From: Actinomyces bowdenii
GTDB lineage: Bacteria > Actinomycetota > Actinomycetes > Actinomycetales > Actinomycetaceae
NCBI RefSeq assembly: GCF_017592395.1
Contig: NZ_JAGFOU010000007.1
Location: 58,076 to 122,075 of the forward strand
Reading direction: 5' to 3'
DNA: 64,000 nt
Both the position numbers and the translations under genes were made by a program. The notes beneath the pieces are model-generated. The model was not told where the DNA came from, did not search any database, and worked only from the letters and a program-made list of their open reading frames with translations. Numbering within the stretch: the first letter of the stretch is position 1; every line of letters starts with the position of its first letter. Positions 33,714 to 41,757 of this stretch are shown piece by piece.

Positions 33714-33770
33714 GCCCTTCTGGACGCGGATCTCCCCCCTTCAAGGGGGCTGTTCCGCGTCCAGAAGGGC
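33714..33770. repeat. Inverted repeat with 17 bp perfect arms and inner hairpin
   Basis: Arms 33714-33730 and 33754-33770 are exact reverse complements. Inside, CCCCCTT (33735-33741) pairs with AAGGGGG (33743-33749). It lies between two outward-facing genes, so it is not placed as a terminator. Confidence 0.85.
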
Positions 33771-33865
33771 AGAACTGCGGGGAGCGTGCCGCAGCGGCGC
33801 CTGGCGGAGGGATCGTTGAGCCCCTGGAAGGGCGCCGTTGCTGGGCTCGGGCCTGAGCCACCGAC

Positions 33866-33871
33866 TACCGT
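33866..33871 (+). promoter_or_regulatory. sseB-like gene -10 box, leaderless spacing
   Basis: TACCGT ends 7 bases before GTG 33879. There is no Shine-Dalgarno site. Confidence 0.6.
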
Positions 33872-33878
33872 GCTCAGG

Positions 33879-34754
33879 GTGAGCACCCCACCCGAGCCCT
33901 CCTCCCCGGACTCGACATCGCCGGCGGGCCCCGACCGCCCCCCCCAGTTGGCGGCCGCCCTGGCGGCCCGGGCCAAGATGGAGCGCCTCCTGGCCGCCCC
34001 CTCGCCCTTCGCCGGCGACGACGGCGCCCCCGACCCCGCGGTCACCGCCGCCCTGGAGGACCGCCAGGCCCCCCGCCACGAGTACCTGGACCGGCTGTGG
34101 GCGGCCCTGAGCGCCAGCCGGCTCATCGTGCCGGTGGCCGCACACGCCCTGGAGCCCCTGGATCCCGGGGAGTCGGGCTCCCTGATCCCCGGGGGGCCAG
34201 GGGGCGCCCGCCTGCCCACCCACGCGGTGCACACCGCCGAGCCCTGCCAGGACGCCGCCGCCCTGGCCGTGGATCTGGGCGACGGGCACCGCGCCCTCCC
34301 GGTCTTCACCAGCGCCCGGGCCCTGAGCGCTTGGCGCCCCGAGGCCCGCCCCGTGCCCGTGGAGCCCCGGCGCGCGGCCCAGGTGGCCTGCCGCTCCACC
34401 GACCAGCTGTGGGTCCTGGACCCCGGAACCCTCGACCTGCGCCTGCCCCGGCCGGCCGTCCTGGCCCTGGCCGGCGGGCAGGACTGGGTGCCCTCCTGGC
34501 GCAGCCGGCCCATCCAGGACGAGCTCCGCGCCCAGCTCGGGGCCATCGAGGGCGTCGCGGGCCTGGCCTTCGCCCCGGGGCAGGGCGCCGAGCTGCGCAT
34601 CCTCATCCGCATCCAGGCACCGGGCCGCGCCGAGGCGGCCGCCGTGCTGGAGCAGTGCCAGCACGTGATGGTCAACCCCGCTTGGGGCGAGCTCATCGAC
34701 ACCGTCGAGCTGTGCCCGCTGCCGGTCCCCCGGCAGACGGAGGAGCGCGGCTGA
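33879..34754 (+). CDS. SseB-family protein
   Basis: A 291 aa soluble protein. After a Pro-rich N-terminus it shows the SseB-type domain (LWAALSASRLIVPVAAHALEP, ALAVDLGDGHRALPVFTSARALSAWRPEARPVP and STDQLWVLDPGTLDLRL). SseB-domain proteins are common and mostly uncharacterised; in actinobacteria the gene often lies just upstream of infC. Here an ABC pair separates the two. The leaderless GTG start is chosen from the -10 spacing; an ATG further upstream lacks support. Confidence 0.85.
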   Translation: MSTPPEPSSPDSTSPAGPDRPPQLAAALAARAKMERLLAAPSPFAGDDGAPDPAVTAALEDRQAPRHEYLDRLWAALSASRLIVPVAAHALEPLDPGESGSLIPGGPGGARLPTHAVHTAEPCQDAAALAVDLGDGHRALPVFTSARALSAWRPEARPVPVEPRRAAQVACRSTDQLWVLDPGTLDLRLPRPAVLALAGGQDWVPSWRSRPIQDELRAQLGAIEGVAGLAFAPGQGAELRILIRIQAPGRAEAAAVLEQCQHVMVNPAWGELIDTVELCPLPVPRQTEERG

Positions 34755-34805
34755 GCAGGGCCCTGGCGTTGCGGCCCCGCCCCCGGGGAAGATCTGTGGT
34801 CTGCT

Positions 34806-35672
34806 GTGCCCATGAGACTGCTGCGCCGATGGCCCGGAAGACCCGGTGCCGCCCGCGGCCAGAGCCCGAGTACCGCGGGGCCTGGGCCCGACGACCGCCT
34901 CGACGCGCTCCGGGGCGGCCATCCCGCCCCGGAGCCGGCTGCCGGGAGTCACCCGGACGGTGGTCCGGATCATGCCCCGGGCCGCACTGCCGGCCGCACC
35001 CTGCTGCGGGCCCAGGACCTCAGCGTGGGGTACCACGAGCACCCCGTCTGCGCCCCGGCGACCTTCACCCTGGCCAGCGGCCAGGCCCTGGCACTGGTGG
35101 GCGTCAACGGGGCGGGCAAGTCCACGCTGCTGCGCACCTGCCTGGGCCTGCTGCCGGCGGTCCGCGGGCAGGTCGAGCTCCTGGGGTCCCGCCCGGACTC
35201 GCGCTCCGGCTCCCAGCGCGCGCAGGTGGCCGTGGACCTGGGGGAGGCCTCCTTCTTCCCCTCCCTGAGCGTCGAGGAGCACCTGCGCCTGGTCTGCTTC
35301 GGGCACGGCGTGCCCCAGGCCGAGGAGACTGTCCGCGAGCTCCTGGTCGAGCTCGACCTCATGCCCCTGGCCCGGGCCCTGCCCGACCAGCTCTCCAGCG
35401 GCCAGCGCCGCCGGGTGTCCCTGGCCGCCGTCCTCCTGCGGCCCCGGCGCCTGCTGGTCCTCGACGAGCCCGAGCAGCGCCTGGACCAGCTCATGCGCCT
35501 GGAGCTGGCCGGCCGACTCATCGAGGAGTGCGAGGGCGGGGGAGCGGTCCTCATGGCCAGTCATGACCCCGACCTCGTGGCCGCCGCGGCCACCCACGTG
35601 CTGCTCGTGGGCCACAACACCCGCCTCATGGGCGTGGAGGAGGGCGTGGCCGCCATGAGGCAGGGGGAGTGA
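34806..35672 (+). CDS. ABC transporter ATP-binding protein
   Basis: A 288 aa ATPase subunit. An unusual low-complexity N-terminal segment of about 65 residues precedes the domain. Walker A is GVNGAGKST, the signature is LSSGQRRRVSLAA, and Walker B is LLVLDEP followed by EQRLDQL. The SHD switch histidine is present. The ATP-binding core resembles exporters of the CcmA/antibiotic type. GTG 34806 or ATG 34812 could be the start, and neither has a clear SD. The stop overlaps the permease start, so they form one transporter. The substrate is unknown. Confidence 0.88.
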   Translation: MPMRLLRRWPGRPGAARGQSPSTAGPGPDDRLDALRGGHPAPEPAAGSHPDGGPDHAPGRTAGRTLLRAQDLSVGYHEHPVCAPATFTLASGQALALVGVNGAGKSTLLRTCLGLLPAVRGQVELLGSRPDSRSGSQRAQVAVDLGEASFFPSLSVEEHLRLVCFGHGVPQAEETVRELLVELDLMPLARALPDQLSSGQRRRVSLAAVLLRPRRLLVLDEPEQRLDQLMRLELAGRLIEECEGGGAVLMASHDPDLVAAAATHVLLVGHNTRLMGVEEGVAAMRQGE

Positions 35673-37303
35673 TGGGCCGGCCTGGCGGGCCGGCAGTGCC
35701 CAGGGGGCCCGGCGGGTTCGACGACGAGGCCCGGCCCGGGCCCACGGCCCCACCCGGGACCCGGGCCGGGGCGCCGACCGCCGCCCTGCCCGAGGGCGCG
35801 GCACTGCGCAGGTGGGTCAGGGACCGCATCCGCTCGCGCGACGGCGCCCGCTCCAGGCTCAAGACCCTGGAGCGGCTCTACACGGCGCTGCTCTACGTCC
35901 TGGTCCTCGGATCGATCCTGGTGCCCCAGCTCCGGGGCCTGTCCTCCCATGGCGCCCGCACCGCGGGAGGCGCCGTTGTGCACCTGGACCCCGCCTGGGC
36001 CATGGCGGCCCTGGTGGGCGCCGTGGGCGCCCTGGCCCTGGGGCCCCTGCGGCGTCTGGGGCCGGTGTGCCTGCGGCCCCACGAGGTGGCCTGGCTGCTG
36101 CCGATGCCCGGGCAGCGCAGGGGGCTGCTGGCGCCCGTGGCCCGCGCCCTGGCCGGCCTCGCCCTGGCGGCCGGGGCCCTGGCGGGCCTGGGGGTCGGCC
36201 TGGCCTCCGGTGCGGGGCCGCTCATCGTGGGGGCCTGGAGCGCCCTCATGGGGGTGGCGGGGCTCACGGGGATCCTCGCGCTCATCGCCGCCCAGGTCCG
36301 TGGCCGCTGGGCCACCACTCTCAGCGGCCTGCCCGCCCTCGTGGCTGCGGCCCTCATCGCCGTCGGCGCCCTGGCCCTGCCCTTGCGGCGATCCCCCTGG
36401 CTGGGTCCCATGCTGCTCGCGGCGGCCGCGGCAGGGGCACTGGGCGCGGCCGCCGCCTGGCGGGCGGTCTCGGCGCGCCTGGGGCGGATCGAGGACCGCG
36501 AGCTGATCGAGGTCTCCTCGCGCGCCCACAGCGCTCAGGCCTCCGCCCTGTCCCTGGACACCCGCGCGCTGGGGCGGCTGCTGGGCGCCCCGCCGCGCAT
36601 GCCGGCCGGTCCCAGTGCCATGGGCCTGGCGGCCGCGGGCGGGTCCCTGCCCCGCCCGGCGCGGGTGATGCTGGTGGTGGCCCAGGCCGACGCGCTGCTC
36701 CTGGCCCGCTCGCCGCGGCGGTGGATCCAGCTGGGCATGGGCCTGGTCCTGGCAGGGCTGCCCTGGACGACCGGCGCCACCCATCCGGTGGTGGCCGGCG
36801 CCGCCCACCTGGTGGGGTCGTGGCTGGCGGTCCTGGCCGTGGCCGAACCCTCCCGGCGGGCGTGGTTCGATCCAGGTGCGCAGGACCATCTGCCGGCCGG
36901 CCCCCTCCTGCTGCGGTGGGGGCACCTGGTGGCTCCCGCGGCGGTGATGACCCTGTGGTCCCTCGCCGCCGCAGCACCGGTGGCCTCGGCGTCCCCGCAT
37001 CCCGGCCTGGTGCTGGCCACGGCACTGCTGGCGGCAGCGGGCTGGGCGGGTGCGGCGCTGCGCACCGGCTTCAGGAGGATCCCGGACTTCTCAGCCCCTC
37101 CCATCAGCACCCCCGGCGGGATGATCCCCCCGTGGATCGGCGAGGTGATCATCGCCGGCTACGAGGCCGCCCTGCTGGTGAGCCTGCCCACCGCGCTGCT
37201 CGCCGCGGGCGCCGGGCCGGGCCCGCTGCTCCTGGCGATCCAGGCAGTGGTCAGCGGCGGCGTCGTCGCCTGGGGCATCAAGGAGGGCGACGACCGGCAG
37301 TGA
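35669..37303 (+). CDS. ABC exporter membrane protein (DUF6297-like)
   Basis: A 544 aa membrane protein. An N-terminal cytoplasmic Pro/Ala-rich part of about 70 residues is followed by roughly ten hydrophobic helices in two groups, with a charged middle (about 270-330, RIEDRELIEVSSRAHSAQAS). It fits the large actinobacterial permease-like family paired with single ATPases. GTG 35669 and ATG 35672 both overlap the ATPase stop, after AGGGGGAG. Substrate unknown. Confidence 0.75.
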   Translation: MMGRPGGPAVPRGPGGFDDEARPGPTAPPGTRAGAPTAALPEGAALRRWVRDRIRSRDGARSRLKTLERLYTALLYVLVLGSILVPQLRGLSSHGARTAGGAVVHLDPAWAMAALVGAVGALALGPLRRLGPVCLRPHEVAWLLPMPGQRRGLLAPVARALAGLALAAGALAGLGVGLASGAGPLIVGAWSALMGVAGLTGILALIAAQVRGRWATTLSGLPALVAAALIAVGALALPLRRSPWLGPMLLAAAAAGALGAAAAWRAVSARLGRIEDRELIEVSSRAHSAQASALSLDTRALGRLLGAPPRMPAGPSAMGLAAAGGSLPRPARVMLVVAQADALLLARSPRRWIQLGMGLVLAGLPWTTGATHPVVAGAAHLVGSWLAVLAVAEPSRRAWFDPGAQDHLPAGPLLLRWGHLVAPAAVMTLWSLAAAAPVASASPHPGLVLATALLAAAGWAGAALRTGFRRIPDFSAPPISTPGGMIPPWIGEVIIAGYEAALLVSLPTALLAAGAGPGPLLLAIQAVVSGGVVAWGIKEGDDRQ

Positions 37304-37350
37304 CCGGCAGTGACCGGCAGTGACTGGCGCTGACCGGCACTGACCTGCGG
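37291..37350 (+). repeat. Six degenerate 10 bp tandem repeats over a stop codon
   Basis: Units of TGACCGGCAG type begin every 10 bases from 37291 to 37341. Copies 2 and 3 are identical and others differ at one to three bases. The permease stop codon is the TGA of the second unit, so every later unit offers another TGA. Confidence 0.85.
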
Positions 37351-37687
37351 TGATCCCTGAGGCGCTCGCGGGCGAGGCCGGGGTCCGGACCCGCGGACGT
37401 GGGCGGTGTCACGGGGCATGTGGTGCCGGCGGCCTTGGGCTGCGGGGCGGGCGCTGGTATCCTTCGTATCCGACCGGCCGGGGCTCGTCCCCGGCGCGCA
37501 AGCGGAGAGATCCCACCTTGATCCCACCAGGGGACCGGGTTCGTGCGAGGGCGTCAGCCCTTCGCGGTCGCCCCACGGCCTTGGCCGGGTGGGGCGCCGT
37601 GCTCGATTCGAGGCCTCCGACCTGTGCAGGGACGGGGGCCTTCCTCCGTTCCAGTGGTCTTCCGCGACTCTAGAGTGAGGAACCGCC
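37304..37687 (+). promoter_or_regulatory. infC promoter and long leader
   Basis: A TTGGGC -35 box (37435-37440) and TATCCT -10 box (37458-37463) are separated by exactly 17 bases. A transcript from here has a leader of about 220 bases before infC, long enough for autoregulation by IF3 or L20. I see several short GC stems but no structure I can name. Confidence 0.6.
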
Positions 37688-38338
37688 ATCAGCGAGCCCC
37701 GTATCAACGAACGGATCCGCGTTCCCGAAGTGCGCCTCGTCGGCCCCAGCGGCGAGCAGGTCGGCGTGGTGCGCGTCGAGGACGCCCTGCGCCTGGCCGA
37801 GGAGGCCGACCTGGACCTGGTCGAGGTCGCGCCCGACGCACGCCCGCCGGTGTGCAAGCTCATGGACTACGGCAAGTTCAAGTACGAGTCGGCCATGAAG
37901 GCGCGCGACGCCCGACGCAACCAGGCCAACACCCAGCTCAAGGAGATCCAGTTCCGCCCCAAGATCGATGAGCACGACTACGCCACCAAGCGCGGCCACG
38001 TCGAGCGATTCCTCAAGGGCGGGGACAAGGTCAAGTGCATCGTGCGCTTCCGCGGCCGCGAGCAGTCCCGCCCCGAGCTGGGCATCCGCCTCCTCCAGGG
38101 CCTGGCCGAGGAGATGGCCGAGCTGGGGACCGTGGAGTCCCACCCCCGGCAGGACGGCCGCAACATGGTCATGGTCCTGGCCCCGGTCCGCAAGAAGGCC
38201 GACGTCAAGTCCGACCAGCGCCGTCGTCGTGAGGAGGCGCGCGCCGCCCGTCGAGCTGAGAAGCACGCGGGCAGGGGCAGGGCCGCCGCGGCGCAGGAGC
38301 CCGCCCAGCAGGCCAAGGAGTCCGTGGAGCAGGCCTGA
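37688..38338 (+). CDS. infC: Translation initiation factor IF-3, ATC start
   Basis: IF3 binds the 30S subunit and checks the start codon. The protein begins [28 protein letters not shown], the conserved N-terminus, followed by [30 protein letters not shown] and a Lys/Arg-rich tail. In frame, the conserved N-terminus opens at ATC 37688, with GAGG 7 bases upstream. The next GTG (37730) would delete conserved residues. A rare ATC start fits IF3 self-control, because IF3 rejects non-AUG-type starts when abundant (known for infC of other bacteria). First gene of infC-rpmI-rplT. Confidence 0.95.
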   Translation: MSEPRINERIRVPEVRLVGPSGEQVGVVRVEDALRLAEEADLDLVEVAPDARPPVCKLMDYGKFKYESAMKARDARRNQANTQLKEIQFRPKIDEHDYATKRGHVERFLKGGDKVKCIVRFRGREQSRPELGIRLLQGLAEEMAELGTVESHPRQDGRNMVMVLAPVRKKADVKSDQRRRREEARAARRAEKHAGRGRAAAAQEPAQQAKESVEQA

Positions 38339-38453
38339 GGCCCCCACTGGCCCGACCTGTGCCCCATCAGTCTTTGAGACCCACCCCCTCGCCACCGTGA
38401 GCGGGGTCCGCAGTCCCGGGTCGTGCACCGCGGGACCGAGAAGAGGAAGAACT

Positions 38454-38648
38454 ATGCCGAAGAACAAGACGCACTCCGGTGCCAAGAAGCGCTTCCGGGT
38501 CACCGGCAGCGGCAAGCTCATGCGCGAGCAGGCCAACAAGCGCCACCTGCTGGAGGTCAAGTCCTCGCGGCGCAAGCGCAGGCTGTCGCAGGACCAGGCC
38601 GTCGCCCCGGCCGATGTCCGTCAGGTCAAGAAGCTGCTCGGTCGCTGA
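38454..38648 (+). CDS. rpmI: 50S ribosomal protein L35
   Basis: A 64 aa basic protein ([20 protein letters not shown], then [14 protein letters not shown]) matching L35 along its full length. GAGGAA lies about 8 bases before the ATG. It sits 115 bases after infC and 27 before rplT, the standard operon. Confidence 0.97.
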   Translation: MPKNKTHSGAKKRFRVTGSGKLMREQANKRHLLEVKSSRRKRRLSQDQAVAPADVRQVKKLLGR

Positions 38649-38675
38649 CCGCCCTCACCATCTAGGAGTTATCAC

Positions 38676-39056
38676 ATGGCACGTGTGAAGCGGGCGGTCA
38701 ACGCCCAGAAGAAGCGTCGTACTGTTCTGGAGAAGGCCTCGGGCTACCGCGGGCAGCGCTCGCGCCTCTACCGCAAGGCCAAGGAGCAGGTCACCCACTC
38801 CGGCGTCTACGCCTTCCGCGACCGCCGCGCCCGCAAGGGCGACTTCCGTCGCCTGTGGATCCAGCGCATCAATGCCGCCGCCCGCGCCGAGGGCCTGACC
38901 TACAACCGCTTCATCCAGGGCCTGGGCCTGGCCGGGGTCGAGGTGGACCGCCGCATGCTCGCCGAGCTGGCCGTCAACGAGCCGGCCGCCTTCTCCGCCC
39001 TGGTGGAGACGGCCCGCAAGGCCCTGCCCCAGGACGTCAACGCCCCCAAGGCCTGA
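38676..39056 (+). CDS. rplT: 50S ribosomal protein L20
   Basis: A 126 aa 23S rRNA-binding protein needed early in large-subunit assembly. [15 protein letters not shown], then [19 protein letters not shown] and [14 protein letters not shown] are typical. The start is preceded by TAGGAG. L20 represses its own operon in other bacteria; no such site was located here. Confidence 0.98.
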   Translation: MARVKRAVNAQKKRRTVLEKASGYRGQRSRLYRKAKEQVTHSGVYAFRDRRARKGDFRRLWIQRINAAARAEGLTYNRFIQGLGLAGVEVDRRMLAELAVNEPAAFSALVETARKALPQDVNAPKA

Positions 39057-39128
39057 GGCCGACGGCTTGAGGCCGATGCCCTGAGACCGGCGGCTCCCGC
39101 CCGACGGCGGGCCCCGTCCACTTGCGCT

Positions 39129-39170
39129 CGACGGCGCCGCACCCTCCCCGCGGGAGGCGCGGCGCCGTCG
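39129..39170 (+). terminator. Terminator after rplT
   Basis: A 12 bp perfect stem (39129-39140 with 39159-39170) extended inward by CCTCCC/GGGAGG with a bulge. Confidence 0.8.
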
Positions 39171-39255
39171 TCGTGCGTGAGCGTGGCCGACGCCGGTGGT
39201 TGGTGGTGGATGGGGAGCAGGCGGGGCGTGCGGCTGCCTGGGCCTGGCCGTCCCG

Positions 39256-39261
39256 TAGGCT
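39256..39261 (+). promoter_or_regulatory. rRNA methylase gene -10 box, leaderless spacing
   Basis: TAGGCT ends 6 bases before ATG 39268, the same hexamer and spacing as hisD. Confidence 0.7.
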
Positions 39262-39267
39262 GGCGCC

Positions 39268-40215
39268 ATGAGCCCCCGCACTCCCCGTGAGATGTCCGCT
39301 GACCCCGTCGAGCTGCTGCGTGAGCAGGAGGATCAGGCGCGGCCCGAGCAGTCGCGCGGGTCCCGGCGCCGCAGCGCCACGCAGGGCGTGGCCGCGGGCA
39401 CGGAGGTCCTGTCCAACCCCTCCTCCACGAGGGTTGCCCGCGTGGCGGGCCTGGCGCGCAGGCAGGCGCGGGCCAAGCACCGGCGCTTCCTGGTCGAGGG
39501 GCCCCAGGGGGTGCGCGAGGCGGTGCGCTTCGCCCCGGAGCGCGTCCTGGACGTCTACCTCACGGAGGCGGCCGCCGAGCGGCACAGTGGTATCTGGGAG
39601 GAGGCCGGCGGCGCCGGCCTGTACCGGCACCTGGTCAGTGAGCAGGTGATGGCGGCGATGAGCCCCGATGCCCAGGGCGTCCTGGCCGTGGTGGCCATGG
39701 GGGAGTCCTCGGGCGGTGAGGCGCTGGCGGCCGCCGTGGAGGGCGCGAGGCTGGTGGCGGTGCTCACCGAGGCCCAGGATCCGGGCAATGCCGGCACGAT
39801 CATCCGGGCCGCCGACGCCGCGGGGGCCGATGCGGTGGTGCTGGTGCGCGGGAGCGCGGAGGCGACCTCCCCGAAGGTGGTGCGCGCCAGCGCCGGGAGC
39901 CTGTTCCACCTGCCGGTGGTCTCGGGCGTGGCCCTGGACGATGTCGTGGAGGCCCTGCATGGGGCGGGTCTGAGCGTGCTGGCCGCTGACGGGCGGGGCG
40001 GGACCGACCTGTTCGAGGCAGGGGATCTGCTGGGGCTGCCCTGCGCCTGGCTTCTGGGCAATGAGGCACGGGGCCTGGCTTCCGAGGCGCTCAGCCGCGC
40101 CGACGCGGTGGTGTCCATTCCCCTGTACGGGCGGGCGGAGTCCCTCAATGTGGCGGCGGCGGCCGCGCTGTGCCTCTACGCCTCAGCGCGGGCCCAGCGG
40201 GGCGGGGCGGCTTGA
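39268..40215 (+). CDS. SpoU/TrmH-family rRNA 2'-O-methyltransferase
   Basis: A 315 aa enzyme that methylates ribose 2'-OH on rRNA or tRNA using SAM through the trefoil-knot SPOUT fold. A disordered N-terminus of about 45 residues is followed by a substrate-binding domain (HRRFLVEGPQGVREAVRF). The three SpoU motifs are NAGTIIRAADAAGADAVV, WLLGNEARGL and IPLYGRAESLNVAAAAAL. It lies after rplT and before pheS, a position long held in actinobacteria. The exact target nucleotide is unknown. Confidence 0.92.
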   Translation: MSPRTPREMSADPVELLREQEDQARPEQSRGSRRRSATQGVAAGTEVLSNPSSTRVARVAGLARRQARAKHRRFLVEGPQGVREAVRFAPERVLDVYLTEAAAERHSGIWEEAGGAGLYRHLVSEQVMAAMSPDAQGVLAVVAMGESSGGEALAAAVEGARLVAVLTEAQDPGNAGTIIRAADAAGADAVVLVRGSAEATSPKVVRASAGSLFHLPVVSGVALDDVVEALHGAGLSVLAADGRGGTDLFEAGDLLGLPCAWLLGNEARGLASEALSRADAVVSIPLYGRAESLNVAAAAALCLYASARAQRGGAA

Positions 40216-40286
40216 GCGCCGGCCCGGGGCGTGCCGATGCGCCACCCGGGCTGGGGAGTGGTGATGACCGGGAGGCTGTCACCTGG

Positions 40287-40350
40287 AATGCGAGTGCGGG
40301 GTGCAGAATGCGAGTGCCGGGTTGTCGCATTCTGCACCCGGCACTCGCAT
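40287..40350. repeat. Overlapping 15 bp palindromes with three copies of one 16-mer
   Basis: GGGTGCAGAATGCGA (40299-40313) pairs perfectly with 40325-40339. ATGCGAGTGCCGGGT (40308-40322) pairs perfectly with 40336-40350. The two stems share bases and cannot coexist. A direct copy of the AATGCGAGTGCsGGGT unit lies at 40287-40302. Confidence 0.9.
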
Positions 40351-40630
40351 ATTGCATGACGGCCCCAAGAACTCCGCGCTTTCTCCGATGCTGTTTCTCG
40401 GGGTGAGTGGTTCTTCCCGGATCTGGCTTGAAACATCTCGTGGCGGTCTCTGGGTGTGGTGGCGCCGATTCCCGTTGTTGCTCGGTTGCTGCAGGTCTAG
40501 TACCGGCACGCGAGTCAGTCGATGGCCGAGCGCCCTGTCTTGCCCATTGGACGTTCTTCTCGTGCACAGCGAGATCCGGCGGGGCGCACGGGCCGCTTGG
40601 CGGGGCCCCTGCGTCCTCCCGCGTTGGGAT

Positions 40631-40672
40631 GTTACGCCGATGTCACGCCCGCCACAGTGCGGGTGCTAGGCT
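40631..40672 (+). promoter_or_regulatory. Candidate regulator site and -10 box before amino-acid ABC operon
   Basis: GTTAC 40631-40635 and GTCAC 40642-40646 are separated by 6 bases, the form of GlnR/MtrA-type boxes that control nitrogen and amino-acid uptake in actinobacteria. TAGGCT at 40667-40672 can act as -10. The regulator is inferred, not seen. Confidence 0.4.
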
Positions 40673-40854
40673 CCCAGGCACGTGGCCGGCCCTGCCTCGG
40701 CGGATCTGGAGGATCTGCCTGGGCGCCCGGGGCCCGGACCGCGGAACTGTGGAGTCCAACGGGAGGGAATGCAGTGCGCATGCGGATGTGTTGCTGTTGC
40801 TGTCGGTGAGACAGCGCTCCTTCCCATCCGCCTGAGACCCGAGACGAGGCACTC

Positions 40855-41685
40855 GTGACCACTGCCCCAGCCCCCAGCAGCACCCCGCACAGCACCGAGC
40901 CCCAGCGCCCCCAGGACGACCCGGCCACCGCCCGGCCCGGCCGCGCGGGCGAGCCCCTGGTGAGCATCCAGCACGTGACCAAGCACTTCGGGGACTTCAC
41001 CGCGCTGGGCGACGTCAGCCTGGACATCGCCCGCGGCGAGGTCGTCGCCGTCATCGGCGCCTCCGGCTCGGGCAAGTCCACCCTGTGCCGCACCATCAAC
41101 CGCCTGGAGACCATCAGCTCGGGCCGCATCATCATCGACGGCCGGCCGCTGCCCGAGGAGGGCAAGGAGCTGGCCCGGCTGCGCGCCGAGGTCGGGATGG
41201 TCTTCCAGTCCTTCAACCTCTTCCCTCATCGCACGGTGCTGGACAACATCACCCTGGCGCCCGTCAACGTGCGCCGCATCCCCAAGGACCAGGCCGTCGC
41301 CCGCGCCCACGAGCTCCTGGAGCGGGTGGGCCTGGCCGACCAGGCCGCCAAGCGCCCCCCGCAGCTCTCCGGCGGCCAGGCCCAGCGCGTGGCCATCGCG
41401 CGCGCCCTGGCCATGGATCCCAAGGTCATGCTCTTCGACGAGCCCACCTCCGCCCTGGACCCCGAGATGATCAACGAGGTCCTCGACGTCATCAGCGACC
41501 TGGCGGCCTCGGGCATGACCATGCTCGTGGTCACCCACGAGATGGGCTTCGCCCGCAATGTCGCCGACCGCGTCGTCTTCATGGACGGCGGGCAGATCGT
41601 GGAGGAGGGCGATCCCACCGCCTTCTTCGCCGCCCCGCGCACCGAGCGCGCCCGCGACTTCCTGTCCAAGATCCTCAGCCACTAG
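40855..41685 (+). CDS. Polar amino-acid ABC transporter ATPase (GlnQ/GluA type)
   Basis: A 276 aa ATPase that drives amino-acid import. After a Pro/Thr-rich stretch of about 38 residues come Walker [10 protein letters not shown], the Q-loop in [10 protein letters not shown] (the FNLFPH form is typical of polar amino-acid importers), signature [15 protein letters not shown], Walker [13 protein letters not shown] and switch THEMGFA. The GTG start is preceded by a weak GAGG. First gene of a four-gene importer: ATPase, binding lipoprotein and two permeases. Confidence 0.93.
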   Translation: MTTAPAPSSTPHSTEPQRPQDDPATARPGRAGEPLVSIQHVTKHFGDFTALGDVSLDIARGEVVAVIGASGSGKSTLCRTINRLETISSGRIIIDGRPLPEEGKELARLRAEVGMVFQSFNLFPHRTVLDNITLAPVNVRRIPKDQAVARAHELLERVGLADQAAKRPPQLSGGQAQRVAIARALAMDPKVMLFDEPTSALDPEMINEVLDVISDLAASGMTMLVVTHEMGFARNVADRVVFMDGGQIVEEGDPTAFFAAPRTERARDFLSKILSH

Positions 41686-41757
41686 AACCGCCCGCTCCGC
41701 CCAGACCACCCGGACCACTCGGATCATCCCGGGCCGGCCACGATGAAAGGAAGCCCC

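Larger units (their letters stand above)
33588..33878. other. Divergent intergenic region with large palindrome
   Basis: Holds the minus-strand -10 box (TATAAC, complement of 33590-33595), a 57 bp palindrome at 33714-33770 and the sseB -10 box TACCGT at 33866-33871. No gene is seen. Confidence 0.7.
40216..40854. other. Long gene-free region with palindromes and ABC operon promoter
   Basis: 639 bases without a convincing gene. They hold the overlapping palindromes at 40287-40350, then about 280 bases of lower GC with no recognised feature (possibly eroded coding or mobile DNA), a GTTAC-N6-GTCAC site at 40631-40646, a TAGGCT box at 40667-40672, and a leader of about 180 bases to the ABC operon. 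Confidence 0.7.

Noticed and set aside
37304..37687. Known L20-type leader RNA before infC
   Set aside because: The leader is long, but I could not find the characteristic rRNA-mimic pseudoknot, so only a promoter and leader are reported.
40300..40620. Remnant of an insertion sequence in the lower-GC part of the 40.2-40.85 kb gap
   Set aside because: Composition is suggestive, but no transposase motif, terminal repeats or target duplication could be found.
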